Counted from the first letter of the stretch, positions 15,165-23,476 are shown. The stretch is 35,865 bases of DNA from Candidatus Omnitrophota bacterium (GCA_028717645.1 JAQUNK010000014.1:1-35865); one strand, 5' to 3'. Made by a program: numbers and translations. The notes: generated from the letters alone by a model not told the origin.

Positions 15165-15616
15165 TGCTAAAATGCAAGGGAACTCAATTTTTAATTTATA
15201 AAGAGGGAATAAAATCTATTTTACTTTTTTTGGGAGGCAGTAAAATTTTTTTCTTTCCAGTTTTTCATAAATGTCCTTTTTATCGCAAGCCCTTTTTGAG
15301 AAGGATTATAACTGAGTTTATAGTGAGTACGGGTATAATTATGACAGTTATAAGATTCTATTTAGCTTATAGAATGAAAAATGAAATTTTGGCTGATCTA
15401 TTTTTTGCGGGTATGGTTGTAATTAGTATAGAATTTAGACGAGTAATAAGTAGAATCGAAGAGAAGTATTATGAAGTTCTCATTCCCCTAACTAAAAATC
15501 CCCACTATCCTGAGTTAAAAGATTTAATACAGGCCTTCAACGGCCTTACCAAATCTTCGCTCGAAGAGGTTCTCAATCCTTCCGCGGAAGAACGTATTAA
15601 AGCAATAAGAGGGTGA
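15161..15616 (+). CDS. Small membrane protein of unknown function
   Basis: 151 residues starting within the methyltransferase stop (ATGA overlap). Two hydrophobic segments, ITEFIVSTGIIMTVIRFYLA and EILADLFFAGMVVISIEF, are followed by a soluble C-terminal half (YPELKDLIQAFNGLTKSS). I do not recognise it. Overlap with the methyltransferase suggests coupled translation, but a shared function is unproven. The N-terminal 45 residues are less convincing, so the true start could be an internal codon. Confidence 0.5.
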   Translation: MMLKCKGTQFLIYKEGIKSILLFLGGSKIFFFPVFHKCPFYRKPFLRRIITEFIVSTGIIMTVIRFYLAYRMKNEILADLFFAGMVVISIEFRRVISRIEEKYYEVLIPLTKNPHYPELKDLIQAFNGLTKSSLEEVLNPSAEERIKAIRG

Positions 15617-15653
15617 AATAGAAGGTAAAAGTAGTGAAGAATTTTATTCTTAA

Positions 15654-15662
15654 TGCTATAAT
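15654..15662 (+). promoter_or_regulatory. Extended -10 promoter candidate
   Basis: TGCTATAAT is a perfect extended -10 element; the -35 region at proper distance is poor (GTGAAG). It lies 70 nt before the gene at 15732. Confidence 0.45.
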
Positions 15663-15731
15663 AAATAATAGTAGTTCAAAAATATCCAGCCTTATTTAGA
15701 CAAAAAGACTTAAAATCTAAAGGAGGGTGCG

Positions 15732-16073
15732 ATGGCCAAGTTAACTACAGAAGAGGCTATGCAAGACCTAAAACGCGTTGAGTTAGGACTATCATTCCTG
15801 CTAAGAAGATGCAAGAGAAGAGATGGCAAGGTATTCAAAGGGTTTATATCCTGCATTGACACATCAAATAAGGAATTACGGAGAATTTATGAAAATTGGG
15901 AATGGTGGAATGTAAAGAATCCTTTTTATTTTCCTATGCATCTTACGCCTCTACTTAAAATCTTAGATTGCGCTACGATTATATATACAGGACGAAAAGA
16001 TCATAAAGTCATTGAAGCGCTATTGGCAAAGTCAATATACCGGTTAGACGATATTATAGATAATTTAGGCTGA
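15732..16073 (+). CDS. Hypothetical protein, 113 residues
   Basis: The ATG has an excellent AAAGGAGGG site. The protein is basic and soluble with helical stretches (TTEEAMQDLKRVELGLSFLLRRC, KVIEALLAKSIYRLDDII). No motif that I recognise. It stands alone between an extended -10 promoter and the leaderless promoter of the HTH gene, so it is probably its own transcript. Confidence 0.55.
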   Translation: MAKLTTEEAMQDLKRVELGLSFLLRRCKRRDGKVFKGFISCIDTSNKELRRIYENWEWWNVKNPFYFPMHLTPLLKILDCATIIYTGRKDHKVIEALLAKSIYRLDDIIDNLG

Positions 16074-16163
16074 AAAAATAACTATCTAAATCCGCAGTTT
16101 GATCAGTTATATAATTTCCCACCAATTTTAGACAATAACTTTTTAAATATGTCTACATTATAC

Positions 16164-16192
16164 TTGACAAATCTGTATTATTGTCGTATAAT
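16164..16192 (+). promoter_or_regulatory. Perfect consensus sigma70 promoter, leaderless start
   Basis: TTGACA, 17 nt, TATAAT: all twelve positions match consensus. Expected transcription start is about 16199-16200, and the first in-frame ATG is at 16202, so the mRNA would have almost no 5' leader. It should drive the HTH gene and the recombinase. Confidence 0.85.
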
Positions 16193-16201
16193 TTATTTAA
16201 G

Positions 16202-16963
16202 ATGAAAGCGAGAGATCTTACTAACCAGAAGACTTTTTTAAGAGAATTGCTTGAATACCTTGATTGGACTCCGGCAAGGCTGGCGGGAGAACTTCGCGTT
16301 TCTGAAAAAAGTGTTATGCGCTGGTTGGGTGGCGAAGTAAGTCCTCATCCGCCGGTCTGGAAAGAGCTAGAGAATATCTTAAAGAAAATGCCGCTAGAAA
16401 AAAAAGTTAAAAAACGCCTTCAGGACATTAGCCTTCCATACATAGTTAATCCACATAAACTAACTGCTGAAGAGATATTTACTACTTTGGAGAAAGGGGA
16501 TATAGCCGACCAATTTAAGAAAAGGATTGAAAAGGAATTTCCTGATTTAGCTTCCGTCGATTTTAGAACTGCTTTTGCAGAATATGTGAGGCGAAAGTCT
16601 GGCGTAGCAGAAAGGATAGTTGCTGCGGAGATTGCGGAAGGGAAACAGCAATTTAAAATCCACTCAATAACAGGAAGTACTCGCCAAAGATTCCCAAAGA
16701 CAAGGAAAGTTAGCCTTCAGCAGCTAAATAAGCCACAGAAAATATTACATTCAGGGTCGAGCTCTAAACGTTCTGATTCGTCTTCCAAATCGAATTCTTC
16801 AGGTGGTAAAAGCGAAAATAAAAGTGCAGATGATGGCGGGGAAGGGGATGGTGAAGGCGCCCTGGATATACAGAGACAGAAGATTAGGCTGTATGCCTTA
16901 TTTGAAATTTTGCTCGAAGCAGACATGTTTCGCTTAAATAGGTTACTCCAAAAGAAAGATTGA
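16202..16963 (+). CDS. HTH protein co-transcribed with the recombinase (candidate regulator or directionality factor)
   Basis: 253 residues from the ATG at 16202; the track start at 16181 is a TTG that lies inside the -10 region and cannot be used on this transcript. Residues ~10-50 (LLEYLDWTPARLAGELRVSEKSVMRWLGG) are an XRE-type helix-turn-helix. A Ser/Gly-rich linker (SGSSSKRSDSSSKSNSSGG) precedes an acidic patch and a helical C-terminus. It ends 1 nt before the recombinase start. Position suggests control of recombinase expression or excision. This role is inferred; the HTH is clear. Confidence 0.65.
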   Translation: MKARDLTNQKTFLRELLEYLDWTPARLAGELRVSEKSVMRWLGGEVSPHPPVWKELENILKKMPLEKKVKKRLQDISLPYIVNPHKLTAEEIFTTLEKGDIADQFKKRIEKEFPDLASVDFRTAFAEYVRRKSGVAERIVAAEIAEGKQQFKIHSITGSTRQRFPKTRKVSLQQLNKPQKILHSGSSSKRSDSSSKSNSSGGKSENKSADDGGEGDGEGALDIQRQKIRLYALFEILLEADMFRLNRLLQKKD

Positions 16964-16964
16964 T

Positions 16965-18626
16965 ATGAAAGCCGCAATTTATATAAGAGTAAGCACAGAA
17001 GATCAAGCACGAGAAGGCACTTCTCTTGAAGTGCAGCGGGAGTTTCTTGAAAGCTATGCCAAAAGAGAGAACTGGGAGATTTATTATCCTGAAAAGGATA
17101 ATATTTACAATGATGATGGCTATTCTGGTTATACCCTTGAAAGGCCCGCTCTATCTAGGTTACTTAAAGATGCGAAGCTTAAGAAATTTGATGTAGTCGT
17201 TGTTTACAAAATTGACAGGTTTGCGCGAAATAACCGTCTTTTGCTTAATCTTGTTGAAGAACTCAATAATGCAGGGATCGGGTTTAAATCTGCAACAGAG
17301 GCATTTGATACTGTAAGCGCCGCAGGAAAATTGGCCTTGAGCATGCTTGGCACTGTTGCGCAATTCGAAAGAGATAGAATTATCGAAAGAGTTTTTCCAG
17401 GCATGGTAAAAGGAGCGGAAAAGGGCAATTGGCAGGGCGCAAGATATTCTCCTTATGGCTACAGCTATAACAAATTTGATTCCGACAAGAAATTAAAAGT
17501 CGTTAAGGAAGAAGCTGATATTGTAAAACTGATATATACATTATATCTTTCTGGACAAAGCACTACTCAGATCGCAGGTTATCTCTATAAGAGAGAATAC
17601 AAGACAAGAAGCGGAGGTAAGTTTCATTCAAAACTTGTTTGTGATATTCTGAAAAATCCTATTTATACCGGAAAGATAATATGGAATCGCCATCATTATG
17701 ATAAAAAACAGAAGACTCTGAGGGGATATAAATACGTAAAGAATGATCCTTCGGAAGTTGTTTCTGGCATGGGTAAGCATGAGCCAATAATTAACGAAGC
17801 AGAATTTGAAGCAGTGCAAAAGAAGCTTGAAAATAACAGAAAAGGTATGATGGTAAGAAAAGGTAGTCAGGAATATCCGCTTACCGGTATTTTGATATGC
17901 GGAAACTGCGGGCATAAATTACAAGGTTGTCTAAGTATCGCGTCGAGAGAAAACAAGAAGACAAAAAGTAAGAGAAGGTATTACCGCTGTAGTGGAAGGG
18001 CAACACATTATGTTGACTGTCACGAGCCTTATATACAGTCGGAAAATATCGAAGAACAGATTTATGCGATTATTGACGTAGTATTGAATTATCCAGAACT
18101 TGATGAACGAAGAATAAGCAATCTCATAGAAATGGCAGCGACAACAAGAAATGATAATATCGAAGATGAGATAAAGATTATTGACGGAAAAATTAAAGAG
18201 AACGTTACGAAGCAGGAGAAACTTGGCAAGGCTTTTGCAGAGGATTCGATTGCTGAAGGTGCCTTCAAGAATCTCATTTTGCCCTTGAGGGATGAGCAGA
18301 AGTCTCTTGAAGGGAAGAAACAGAAGCTGAAATTAAATCTGATTAAACGGGAACGCTCGGGAGAATATCAAAAAATACTTAATATGGTTATTAATCATTT
18401 TGATTTTATCAAAGAGGACTTGGATGCAACTGGCAGAAAAGGGTTGCTTAGGCTTCTTTTTAACTATATAGTTATTAGTGATGGTAAAATAAAAGAGTTT
18501 GAGCTTTATGAACCTTTTAAGAGTCTATATGAAAGAAAGGGTATAAAATGGCAACTCAAAGAAAATCAACGGGTTCTGGAAAAACCGGCCTGCGTCTCTA
18601 CATACGCACATTCGGATGCCAAATGA
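16965..18626 (+). CDS. Large serine recombinase of the element
   Basis: 553 residues. AAIYIRVSTEDQAREGTSLE holds catalytic Ser10 of the resolvase domain, with the usual Arg-rich QFERDRIIERV stretch near 130-145. A recombinase domain follows (YSPYGYSYN, KNPIYTGKIIWN), then a zinc ribbon (CGNCGHKLQGC ... YRCSG) near 310-350, then a coiled-coil region and C-terminal tail. This is the layout of phage/ICE large serine integrases. The gene overlaps miaB by 79 nt in another frame and ends YAHSDAK just past the attachment core. The equivalent remnant at 3083-3373 continues ..SDERWRKYREMIL, so integration trims or swaps the C-terminus. Catalytic region looks intact. Confidence 0.9.
   Translation: MKAAIYIRVSTEDQAREGTSLEVQREFLESYAKRENWEIYYPEKDNIYNDDGYSGYTLERPALSRLLKDAKLKKFDVVVVYKIDRFARNNRLLLNLVEELNNAGIGFKSATEAFDTVSAAGKLALSMLGTVAQFERDRIIERVFPGMVKGAEKGNWQGARYSPYGYSYNKFDSDKKLKVVKEEADIVKLIYTLYLSGQSTTQIAGYLYKREYKTRSGGKFHSKLVCDILKNPIYTGKIIWNRHHYDKKQKTLRGYKYVKNDPSEVVSGMGKHEPIINEAEFEAVQKKLENNRKGMMVRKGSQEYPLTGILICGNCGHKLQGCLSIASRENKKTKSKRRYYRCSGRATHYVDCHEPYIQSENIEEQIYAIIDVVLNYPELDERRISNLIEMAATTRNDNIEDEIKIIDGKIKENVTKQEKLGKAFAEDSIAEGAFKNLILPLRDEQKSLEGKKQKLKLNLIKRERSGEYQKILNMVINHFDFIKEDLDATGRKGLLRLLFNYIVISDGKIKEFELYEPFKSLYERKGIKWQLKENQRVLEKPACVSTYAHSDAK
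18402..18618 (+). repeat. 217-nt direct repeat, right copy
   Basis: Same length as 3083-3299 with 7 mismatches counted by eye. It is the element's right end and includes the recombinase C-terminal codons, the miaB start codon region with its AAAGGG site, and the core. Confidence 0.92.
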
Positions 18627-19711
18627 ACGTCCGCGATTCGGAGGTGATTTGCGGGCTTTTGCAAAAGGCTGGATACAAAATAACCGAAGATGAACAAAAG
18701 GCAGATGCAGTAATTTTTAATACTTGTTCCGTGCGGCAGCATGCCGAAGACAAGGTTTGGTCTGCGGTCGGTAGATGTAAAGTCGGGATCATTGGTATTT
18801 CCGGATGTATGGCGAATAACTATCGTGAGGCGATCTTTGAAAAAGCACCAAGAGTGGATTTTGTGGTCGGTACACGCGATATCGCGAAGATCCCCGCAAT
18901 TTTAAAAGAGATAGAGAGGCATAAGGGTAATCCTTTATTAGAAAAGAAAATCTATGAAACGGATGCTGAGCTGCGTGAAGACGAAATATACCATACCGGT
19001 TTTCACCTAGACGATAAACATGCCTTTGTGGTGATCTCCGAGGGCTGTGAAAATTACTGCGCATATTGTGTTGTGCCTTATGTGCGGGGCACTTTGCATT
19101 TTCGCGATCATCAGGATATCCTGAAAGAGATAAAGGAAGATATTGCTAAAGGGATCAGCAAGATCACCCTTCTAGGCCAGAATGTGAATGCCTATAAATA
19201 CAAAGACAATGATTTTATTGGCCTGGTCCAGCTGGTCAATTCGGTTAAAGGGTTAAAAGAGTTCGGGTTCATTACTTCGCATCCTAAGGATACAAGCCTG
19301 GAATTATTCAAGGCACTGGCTGAATGTAAAAAGTTCAATAAATATCTGCATTTGCCGGTTCAATCCGGCTCTGACAGGATCTTAAAGCTGATGAACCGCG
19401 GATACACCAGAGAATTTTATTTGAATTTGGCGGCCAGTTATCGTAGAATAATCAAAGACGGCACTTTAAGCACAGACATCATCATCGGTTTTCCTTCTGA
19501 AACAGAAAAAGACTTCCAGGATACTTACAACCTGGTTAACGACATCCAGTTCGATAAGGCCTATATTTTCAAATATTCCGTGCGGCCGAATACCAAAGCG
19601 GCTGAGTTTACCGACGATGTAGAAAAAGCAGAAAAAGAACGCAGGCATAAATTGATCTTGGACCTGCAAAAATCCATCTCGAGGAAAAAGAATGCGAAGA
19701 AGAATAATTAG
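18548..19711 (+). CDS. miaB: tRNA-2-methylthio-N6-dimethylallyladenosine synthase, TRAM-less
   Basis: 387 residues. TFGCQMN (Cys24), NTC (Cys60) and SGC (Cys87) bind one Fe-S cluster; CENYCAYC (Cys167, 171, 174) is the radical-SAM cluster. The enzyme adds a methylthio group to i6A37 of tRNAs. The family is usually ~440 residues with a C-terminal TRAM domain; here the protein stops at KNAKKNN where TRAM would begin, and the next gene starts inside its end, so the loss looks real. The first 23 codons come from the integrated element and overlap the recombinase gene; the start has an AAAGGG site 6 nt upstream. miaA, making its substrate, lies two genes on. Confidence 0.9.
   Translation: MATQRKSTGSGKTGLRLYIRTFGCQMNVRDSEVICGLLQKAGYKITEDEQKADAVIFNTCSVRQHAEDKVWSAVGRCKVGIIGISGCMANNYREAIFEKAPRVDFVVGTRDIAKIPAILKEIERHKGNPLLEKKIYETDAELREDEIYHTGFHLDDKHAFVVISEGCENYCAYCVVPYVRGTLHFRDHQDILKEIKEDIAKGISKITLLGQNVNAYKYKDNDFIGLVQLVNSVKGLKEFGFITSHPKDTSLELFKALAECKKFNKYLHLPVQSGSDRILKLMNRGYTREFYLNLAASYRRIIKDGTLSTDIIIGFPSETEKDFQDTYNLVNDIQFDKAYIFKYSVRPNTKAAEFTDDVEKAEKERRHKLILDLQKSISRKKNAKKNN
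18605..18618 (+). other. Attachment-site core 3 inside miaB (CGCACATTCGGATG)
   Basis: The core encodes the RTFG codons of the conserved RTFGCQMN motif and is followed by true miaB sequence (CCAAATGAACG), which makes it the attR-type junction of the island. Confidence 0.75.
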
Positions 19712-20453
19712 CTTAAGTATACTGCTTTCTATATTTTTTATTTCTGCCGTTGCATACAGCGATAATTTTCACGACATCCGGGTCAGTTTCTTAAAAGGCG
19801 ATTATACTGCCTGCATCGATGAAGGAGAAAAGGCCTTGGTAGATGCGTACCACTCTAAAAATGCCGATGAGTTGTATTATCTTCTAGGAGAGAGCTATTT
19901 AAAATCGGGAAATTTCTTGCGTGCGGCAGATATATTTGAAATATTGGTCAAAGAATTCAAAAATTCCAAGTTCCGCAATGACGCCTATATTGGATTGGGT
20001 GACGCGAGTTTCCTCGAAGGCGACTTTGCGGCTGCCGAGGCAAAATACAGGGAGTTATTGAAGAGCGATCCTTCCACAAAATTAGCTTCTCTGGTTGATT
20101 TTAAACTCGCCCAGGTCTTGCTTAAACAGGGAAAATGGGATGAGGCAAAGAAATACCTGAATAAACTTCAGGAAGATTTTCCCCGGAGCCTGGAACAGCA
20201 GATGGCTAAACTCGCCTGGACAAACGATTTTTATTTTACCCTTCAGGTAGGTTCTTTTTCTACCGAGAAAAACGCCCTGGCCTTGCAGAATAAATTAACC
20301 GAAAAGGGCTACACCGCCTTTATCCAGGAATCTCAGGGCCCGGATAAGACCGTCTATCGCGTGCGCGTAGGCAAATTAAATACCCGTCAAGAAGCAGAAG
20401 AACTGGAAAAAACCCTAACCTCTCAGGGCTTTCCCGTAAGAATATTCCCCTAA
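19692..20453 (+). CDS. Exported TPR protein with SPOR domain
   Basis: 253 residues. A signal peptide (RRRIISLSILLSIFFISAVAYS) is followed by tetratricopeptide-like helices (DELYYLLGESYLKSGNFLRAAD, DAYIGLGDASFLEGDFAAAE) over residues ~55-165 and a C-terminal SPOR domain (FTLQVGSFSTEKNALALQNKL ... YRVRVG). SPOR domains bind denuded glycan strands at division sites, so the protein probably acts in the periplasm in envelope organisation, like YbgF/CpoB-type proteins. It overlaps miaB by 20 nt and directly abuts miaA, thus one operon. Confidence 0.8.
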   Translation: MRRRIISLSILLSIFFISAVAYSDNFHDIRVSFLKGDYTACIDEGEKALVDAYHSKNADELYYLLGESYLKSGNFLRAADIFEILVKEFKNSKFRNDAYIGLGDASFLEGDFAAAEAKYRELLKSDPSTKLASLVDFKLAQVLLKQGKWDEAKKYLNKLQEDFPRSLEQQMAKLAWTNDFYFTLQVGSFSTEKNALALQNKLTEKGYTAFIQESQGPDKTVYRVRVGKLNTRQEAEELEKTLTSQGFPVRIFP

Positions 20454-21371
20454 GTGAAGCCACTGGTCATATTTTTAGTTGGTCCCACAGCCAGCGGTAA
20501 AAGCGAAATTGCCGTGGAGCTCGCTCGGCACCTTAATGCTGAGATTATCTCTTGCGATTCCATGCAGGTTTATAAAGGAATGCGGGTCCTCAGTTCTCAG
20601 CCTACAAAACGTGCGCTAAAAAAAATCAAGCACCATCTTTTAAGCATAAAATCTCCTAAAAGCGAATTCAATGTTTCTGAATACCGTGAGTTTGCCTTAA
20701 AAAAGATCAAAGCCATCCATAAAAAAGGGAAAATCCCCTTGCTTGTCGGCGGGACAGGTTTTTATATGAGTATTTTGCTGGATGGAATATTCCCCGAAGT
20801 GGGAGCGAGCGAAGAGATAAGAAAGAAACTGTATAAACAGGCAGAGAGGCTGGGCAAGGAGAAACTTTACGCAAAGTTAAGAAAGGTCGATAAAGAAGCT
20901 GCTTTAAAGATCCATCCAAATGACTTAAGGCGCGTGGTCAGGGCCCTGGAGGTTTATGAAAAAACAGGCAGGCCGATTTCCGAATGGCAGAAAAAAAGAA
21001 AAGGGATCTATGCTGATTATGCCGTAAGGATCTTTGGCATACAGAGAAATAAGGCCGCACTTATTAAAAGGATAAACGCGCGGGTCAACGCAATGCTCGC
21101 CGATGGCCTAGTCGCCGAAGTCAAGAAACTATCAAGGCAAAAATTGAGCCGTACGGCAAATTGTGCCATAGGTATAAAAGAAATCAAAGGTGAGCTTCAG
21201 GGCGAATATGGCCTGGCTGAAGCAATAAGGCAGATGCAGCATAATACCAGGCTCTACGCCAAGAGGCAGATGACTTGGTTTAAAAAGGATAAAAGGATAG
21301 ACTGGGTCGAGGTAGGCGAAAAAGATAACCCGGCTAAAATTGCAAAGGCGATATGGAAAAAGCTCTCTTAG
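20454..21371 (+). CDS. miaA: tRNA dimethylallyltransferase
   Basis: 305 residues. GPTASGKSEIAVELA (residues ~10-24) is the P-loop, SCDSMQVYKGM the substrate-binding stretch, VGGTGFYMS and RRVVRALEVYEKTGRP further MiaA signatures. It transfers the dimethylallyl group to A37 of tRNAs reading UNN codons, the step before MiaB. The start is GTG placed immediately after the stop of the SPOR gene, typical of coupled translation; its end overlaps hflX by 19 nt. Length is normal. Confidence 0.93.
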   Translation: MKPLVIFLVGPTASGKSEIAVELARHLNAEIISCDSMQVYKGMRVLSSQPTKRALKKIKHHLLSIKSPKSEFNVSEYREFALKKIKAIHKKGKIPLLVGGTGFYMSILLDGIFPEVGASEEIRKKLYKQAERLGKEKLYAKLRKVDKEAALKIHPNDLRRVVRALEVYEKTGRPISEWQKKRKGIYADYAVRIFGIQRNKAALIKRINARVNAMLADGLVAEVKKLSRQKLSRTANCAIGIKEIKGELQGEYGLAEAIRQMQHNTRLYAKRQMTWFKKDKRIDWVEVGEKDNPAKIAKAIWKKLS

Positions 21372-22612
21372 TTACTATCAGGTTTGATTCGGACAGGGAT
21401 GAGTGGAAAGTCCAGGACCTGGCCAACGAGTTGGAACAGCTGGTGAATTCCTGCGGCGCAGAAATTGTCGACCACATTATATCTCGTCCGGATAAACCAC
21501 AGGCAACTTATCTTATCGGCATGGGCAAGGCGGAAGAGATCGCGGATGCCTGTCATCAGGCGGATATAGATACGGTAATCTTCAGCCATGATTTTAGCGG
21601 AACGCAACAGAGGAATTTAGAAGATATTATCGGTAAGAAAACTATTGACCGTACCCAGCTCATCCTGGATATCTTCGCCAGGCATGCCCGTTCTCCGGAA
21701 GGGGCGCTGCAGGTAGAGCTGGCCCAGTTGCAATATCTCCTGCCGCGCCTTACCGGCAAAGGCATTATTCTTTCGCGGTTGGGAGGCGGTATCGGTACAC
21801 GCGGCCCGGGCGAACAGAAACTGGAAGTGGATAGGCGTAGGATCAGAAAACGCATTGATAAACTAAGAGATGACCTGAAGCACCTGATGGTCCATCGTTC
21901 TACGATGCGTAAAAAAAGAAAAGACGAGGCCTTGCCCACGGTTGCCCTGGTTGGATATACCTCTGCCGGAAAATCGACACTGCTCAATCTTTTGACCGGC
22001 GCGACACAGCCGACGAAAAGCACCTTATTTACCACACTCGACCCGCTTTCGCGCCTCTGTGAATTACCTGACGGAGAAAAAATAGTCCTTTCCGATACGG
22101 TAGGTTTCTTGCACCAGTTGCCGCATCATTTGATCGAGGCTTTTAAAGCGACACTCGAAGAAGTAATCGAAGCCGATCTCCTGATCCATGTCCTGGATAT
22201 CAGCCACAAAATGAGCGAGGAACACGCTAAGGCAGTATATGCGGTGCTGAAAGAACTGGGCGTAGATACAAAGCCGATGATCACCGCGTTAAATAAAGTT
22301 GATCTTTTGGAAGATAAGTCCTGGGCCCGTGTTTGCGAAAAGAGTATTTCCGAATCCATAGCTATTTCCGCTAAAACAAGGGAAAATATCGATGTCTTGC
22401 TGAAGAGGATCCAGGAAGAGTTTGCCTTCAGGCTAGTCAATCTTTATTTAGAGATCCCCATGAAAAGGATGGACCTGGTGGACTTATTTTATCGTAAAGG
22501 CAATGTCCGCGAAATAAAATATCAGGAAAAAAATATCAAAATTAAGTTAAGCCTGCCCAAAAGTATTGCTTATAACATTCTCCAGGATAAAGAGATAAAG
22601 AAAATCGCTTAA
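21353..22612 (+). CDS. hflX: Ribosome-associated GTPase HflX
   Basis: 419 residues. The N-terminal HflX domain contains LSRLGGGIGTRGPGEQKLE, its hallmark glycine-rich segment; the G domain shows GYTSAGKSTLLN (G1), DTVGFLHQLP (G3) and NKVDLL (G4). HflX splits stalled or hibernating ribosomes and can act on 50S subunits during stress. It is translationally coupled to miaA, the same gene order (miaA near hflX) seen in many bacteria, and is followed by the heat-shock operon. Confidence 0.93.
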   Translation: MEKALLVTIRFDSDRDEWKVQDLANELEQLVNSCGAEIVDHIISRPDKPQATYLIGMGKAEEIADACHQADIDTVIFSHDFSGTQQRNLEDIIGKKTIDRTQLILDIFARHARSPEGALQVELAQLQYLLPRLTGKGIILSRLGGGIGTRGPGEQKLEVDRRRIRKRIDKLRDDLKHLMVHRSTMRKKRKDEALPTVALVGYTSAGKSTLLNLLTGATQPTKSTLFTTLDPLSRLCELPDGEKIVLSDTVGFLHQLPHHLIEAFKATLEEVIEADLLIHVLDISHKMSEEHAKAVYAVLKELGVDTKPMITALNKVDLLEDKSWARVCEKSISESIAISAKTRENIDVLLKRIQEEFAFRLVNLYLEIPMKRMDLVDLFYRKGNVREIKYQEKNIKIKLSLPKSIAYNILQDKEIKKIA

Positions 22613-22627
22613 ATTATCATACTTCAA

Positions 22628-22654
22628 TTAGCAGTCAGGGTGCGAGAGTGCTAA
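22628..22654. promoter_or_regulatory. CIRCE operator for HrcA
   Basis: TTAGCAGTC-N9-GAGTGCTAA matches the CIRCE consensus (TTAGCACTC-N9-GAGTGCTAA) at 17 of 18 arm positions. HrcA binds it and represses; at high temperature HrcA loses activity and the operon is induced. It stands 80 nt before hrcA. Confidence 0.93.
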
Positions 22655-22662
22655 TAAATAGA

Positions 22663-22689
22663 TTGACAATGCGGATCTTTTATGATAAT
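22663..22689 (+). promoter_or_regulatory. Candidate promoter of the hrcA-grpE-dnaK-dnaJ operon
   Basis: TTGACA is perfect; GATAAT lies 15 nt further (TATGAT at 22681 would be too close). The short spacer weakens the call. It sits just downstream of CIRCE, so repressor bound there could block polymerase. Confidence 0.5.
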
Positions 22690-22733
22690 TTTAAGATTCA
22701 AAATAAATCAATAAAAGTAGGGTTTTAAAAACT

Positions 22734-23471
22734 ATGGTAAAAAACATCGATCACGAACAGAGAAAAAGGGACATTCTTACTGCTACTATTAACCGCTATA
22801 TCCAAGAAGCCATACCGGTTGCCTCGGATGATTTAGCCGAAGATTTTGAGCTAAGTTCTGCGACTATCCGTAATGCCTTTGCGGACCTGGAAAAAGACGG
22901 CTTTCTGATGCATCCTTATACTTCAGGCGGAAGGATCCCTACCAATAAAGGCTACCGTTATTACGTAGATTTTCTGCTTTCCCAGATGGAACTGGTCGAT
23001 GCGGAAAAGGAACAGATCATCCGGGAATATAAAGAAGAGATCAGGAGGCTGGAAGATGCATTAGAGAAAACTTCCCAGATTATTTCCGAGATCACGCAGT
23101 ATACCGGCATAGTTTCATTTCTCGAATGGCAGGACAAACTTTTCTATAAAGGCATGAGCCTGGTTTTAGAGCAGCCGGAGTTCCGGGATTACGAAAAGAT
23201 GCGCCTCTTGATCAGGATGATCGAGGATAAAAAGCGGCTCATCGATATCATCAACCGCGATTTCTCGGGAACTACCAGGGTTTATATCGGGGAGGAACTG
23301 GGTTGTCCGGAAATGGATAACTGCTCATTGATCGTTTCCAGTTATCAATTCAAAGATAAACCTTCAGGAAGAGTCGCCGTCCTTGGCCCTAAGCGCATGA
23401 AATACAAACACACAATTTCCGCATTAGAGTATATCTCCGATATTTTGCAGGAAGTCTTAAATAAGATTTAA
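22734..23471 (+). CDS. hrcA: Heat-inducible transcription repressor HrcA, short form
   Basis: 245 residues. The N-terminal winged helix ([37 protein letters not shown]) is the HrcA signature and the C-terminal half has the [20 protein letters not shown] segment. Typical HrcA proteins are ~340 residues with an inserted dimerising domain in the GAF-like part; about 100 residues are missing here, so that insertion appears lost or reduced. It is the first gene after CIRCE and should repress itself and grpE-dnaK-dnaJ. Confidence 0.9.
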   Translation: MVKNIDHEQRKRDILTATINRYIQEAIPVASDDLAEDFELSSATIRNAFADLEKDGFLMHPYTSGGRIPTNKGYRYYVDFLLSQMELVDAEKEQIIREYKEEIRRLEDALEKTSQIISEITQYTGIVSFLEWQDKLFYKGMSLVLEQPEFRDYEKMRLLIRMIEDKKRLIDIINRDFSGTTRVYIGEELGCPEMDNCSLIVSSYQFKDKPSGRVAVLGPKRMKYKHTISALEYISDILQEVLNKI

Positions 23472-23476
23472 CCGAA

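Noticed and set aside
16181-16201. TTG start of the HTH gene proposed by the ORF track
   Set aside because: It lies within the promoter between the -35 and -10 boxes, upstream of the expected transcription start.
18548-19711. Internal frameshift in miaB explaining the missing TRAM domain
   Set aside because: No TRAM-like sequence appears in other frames after 19650; the region codes for the signal peptide and TPR part of the next gene.
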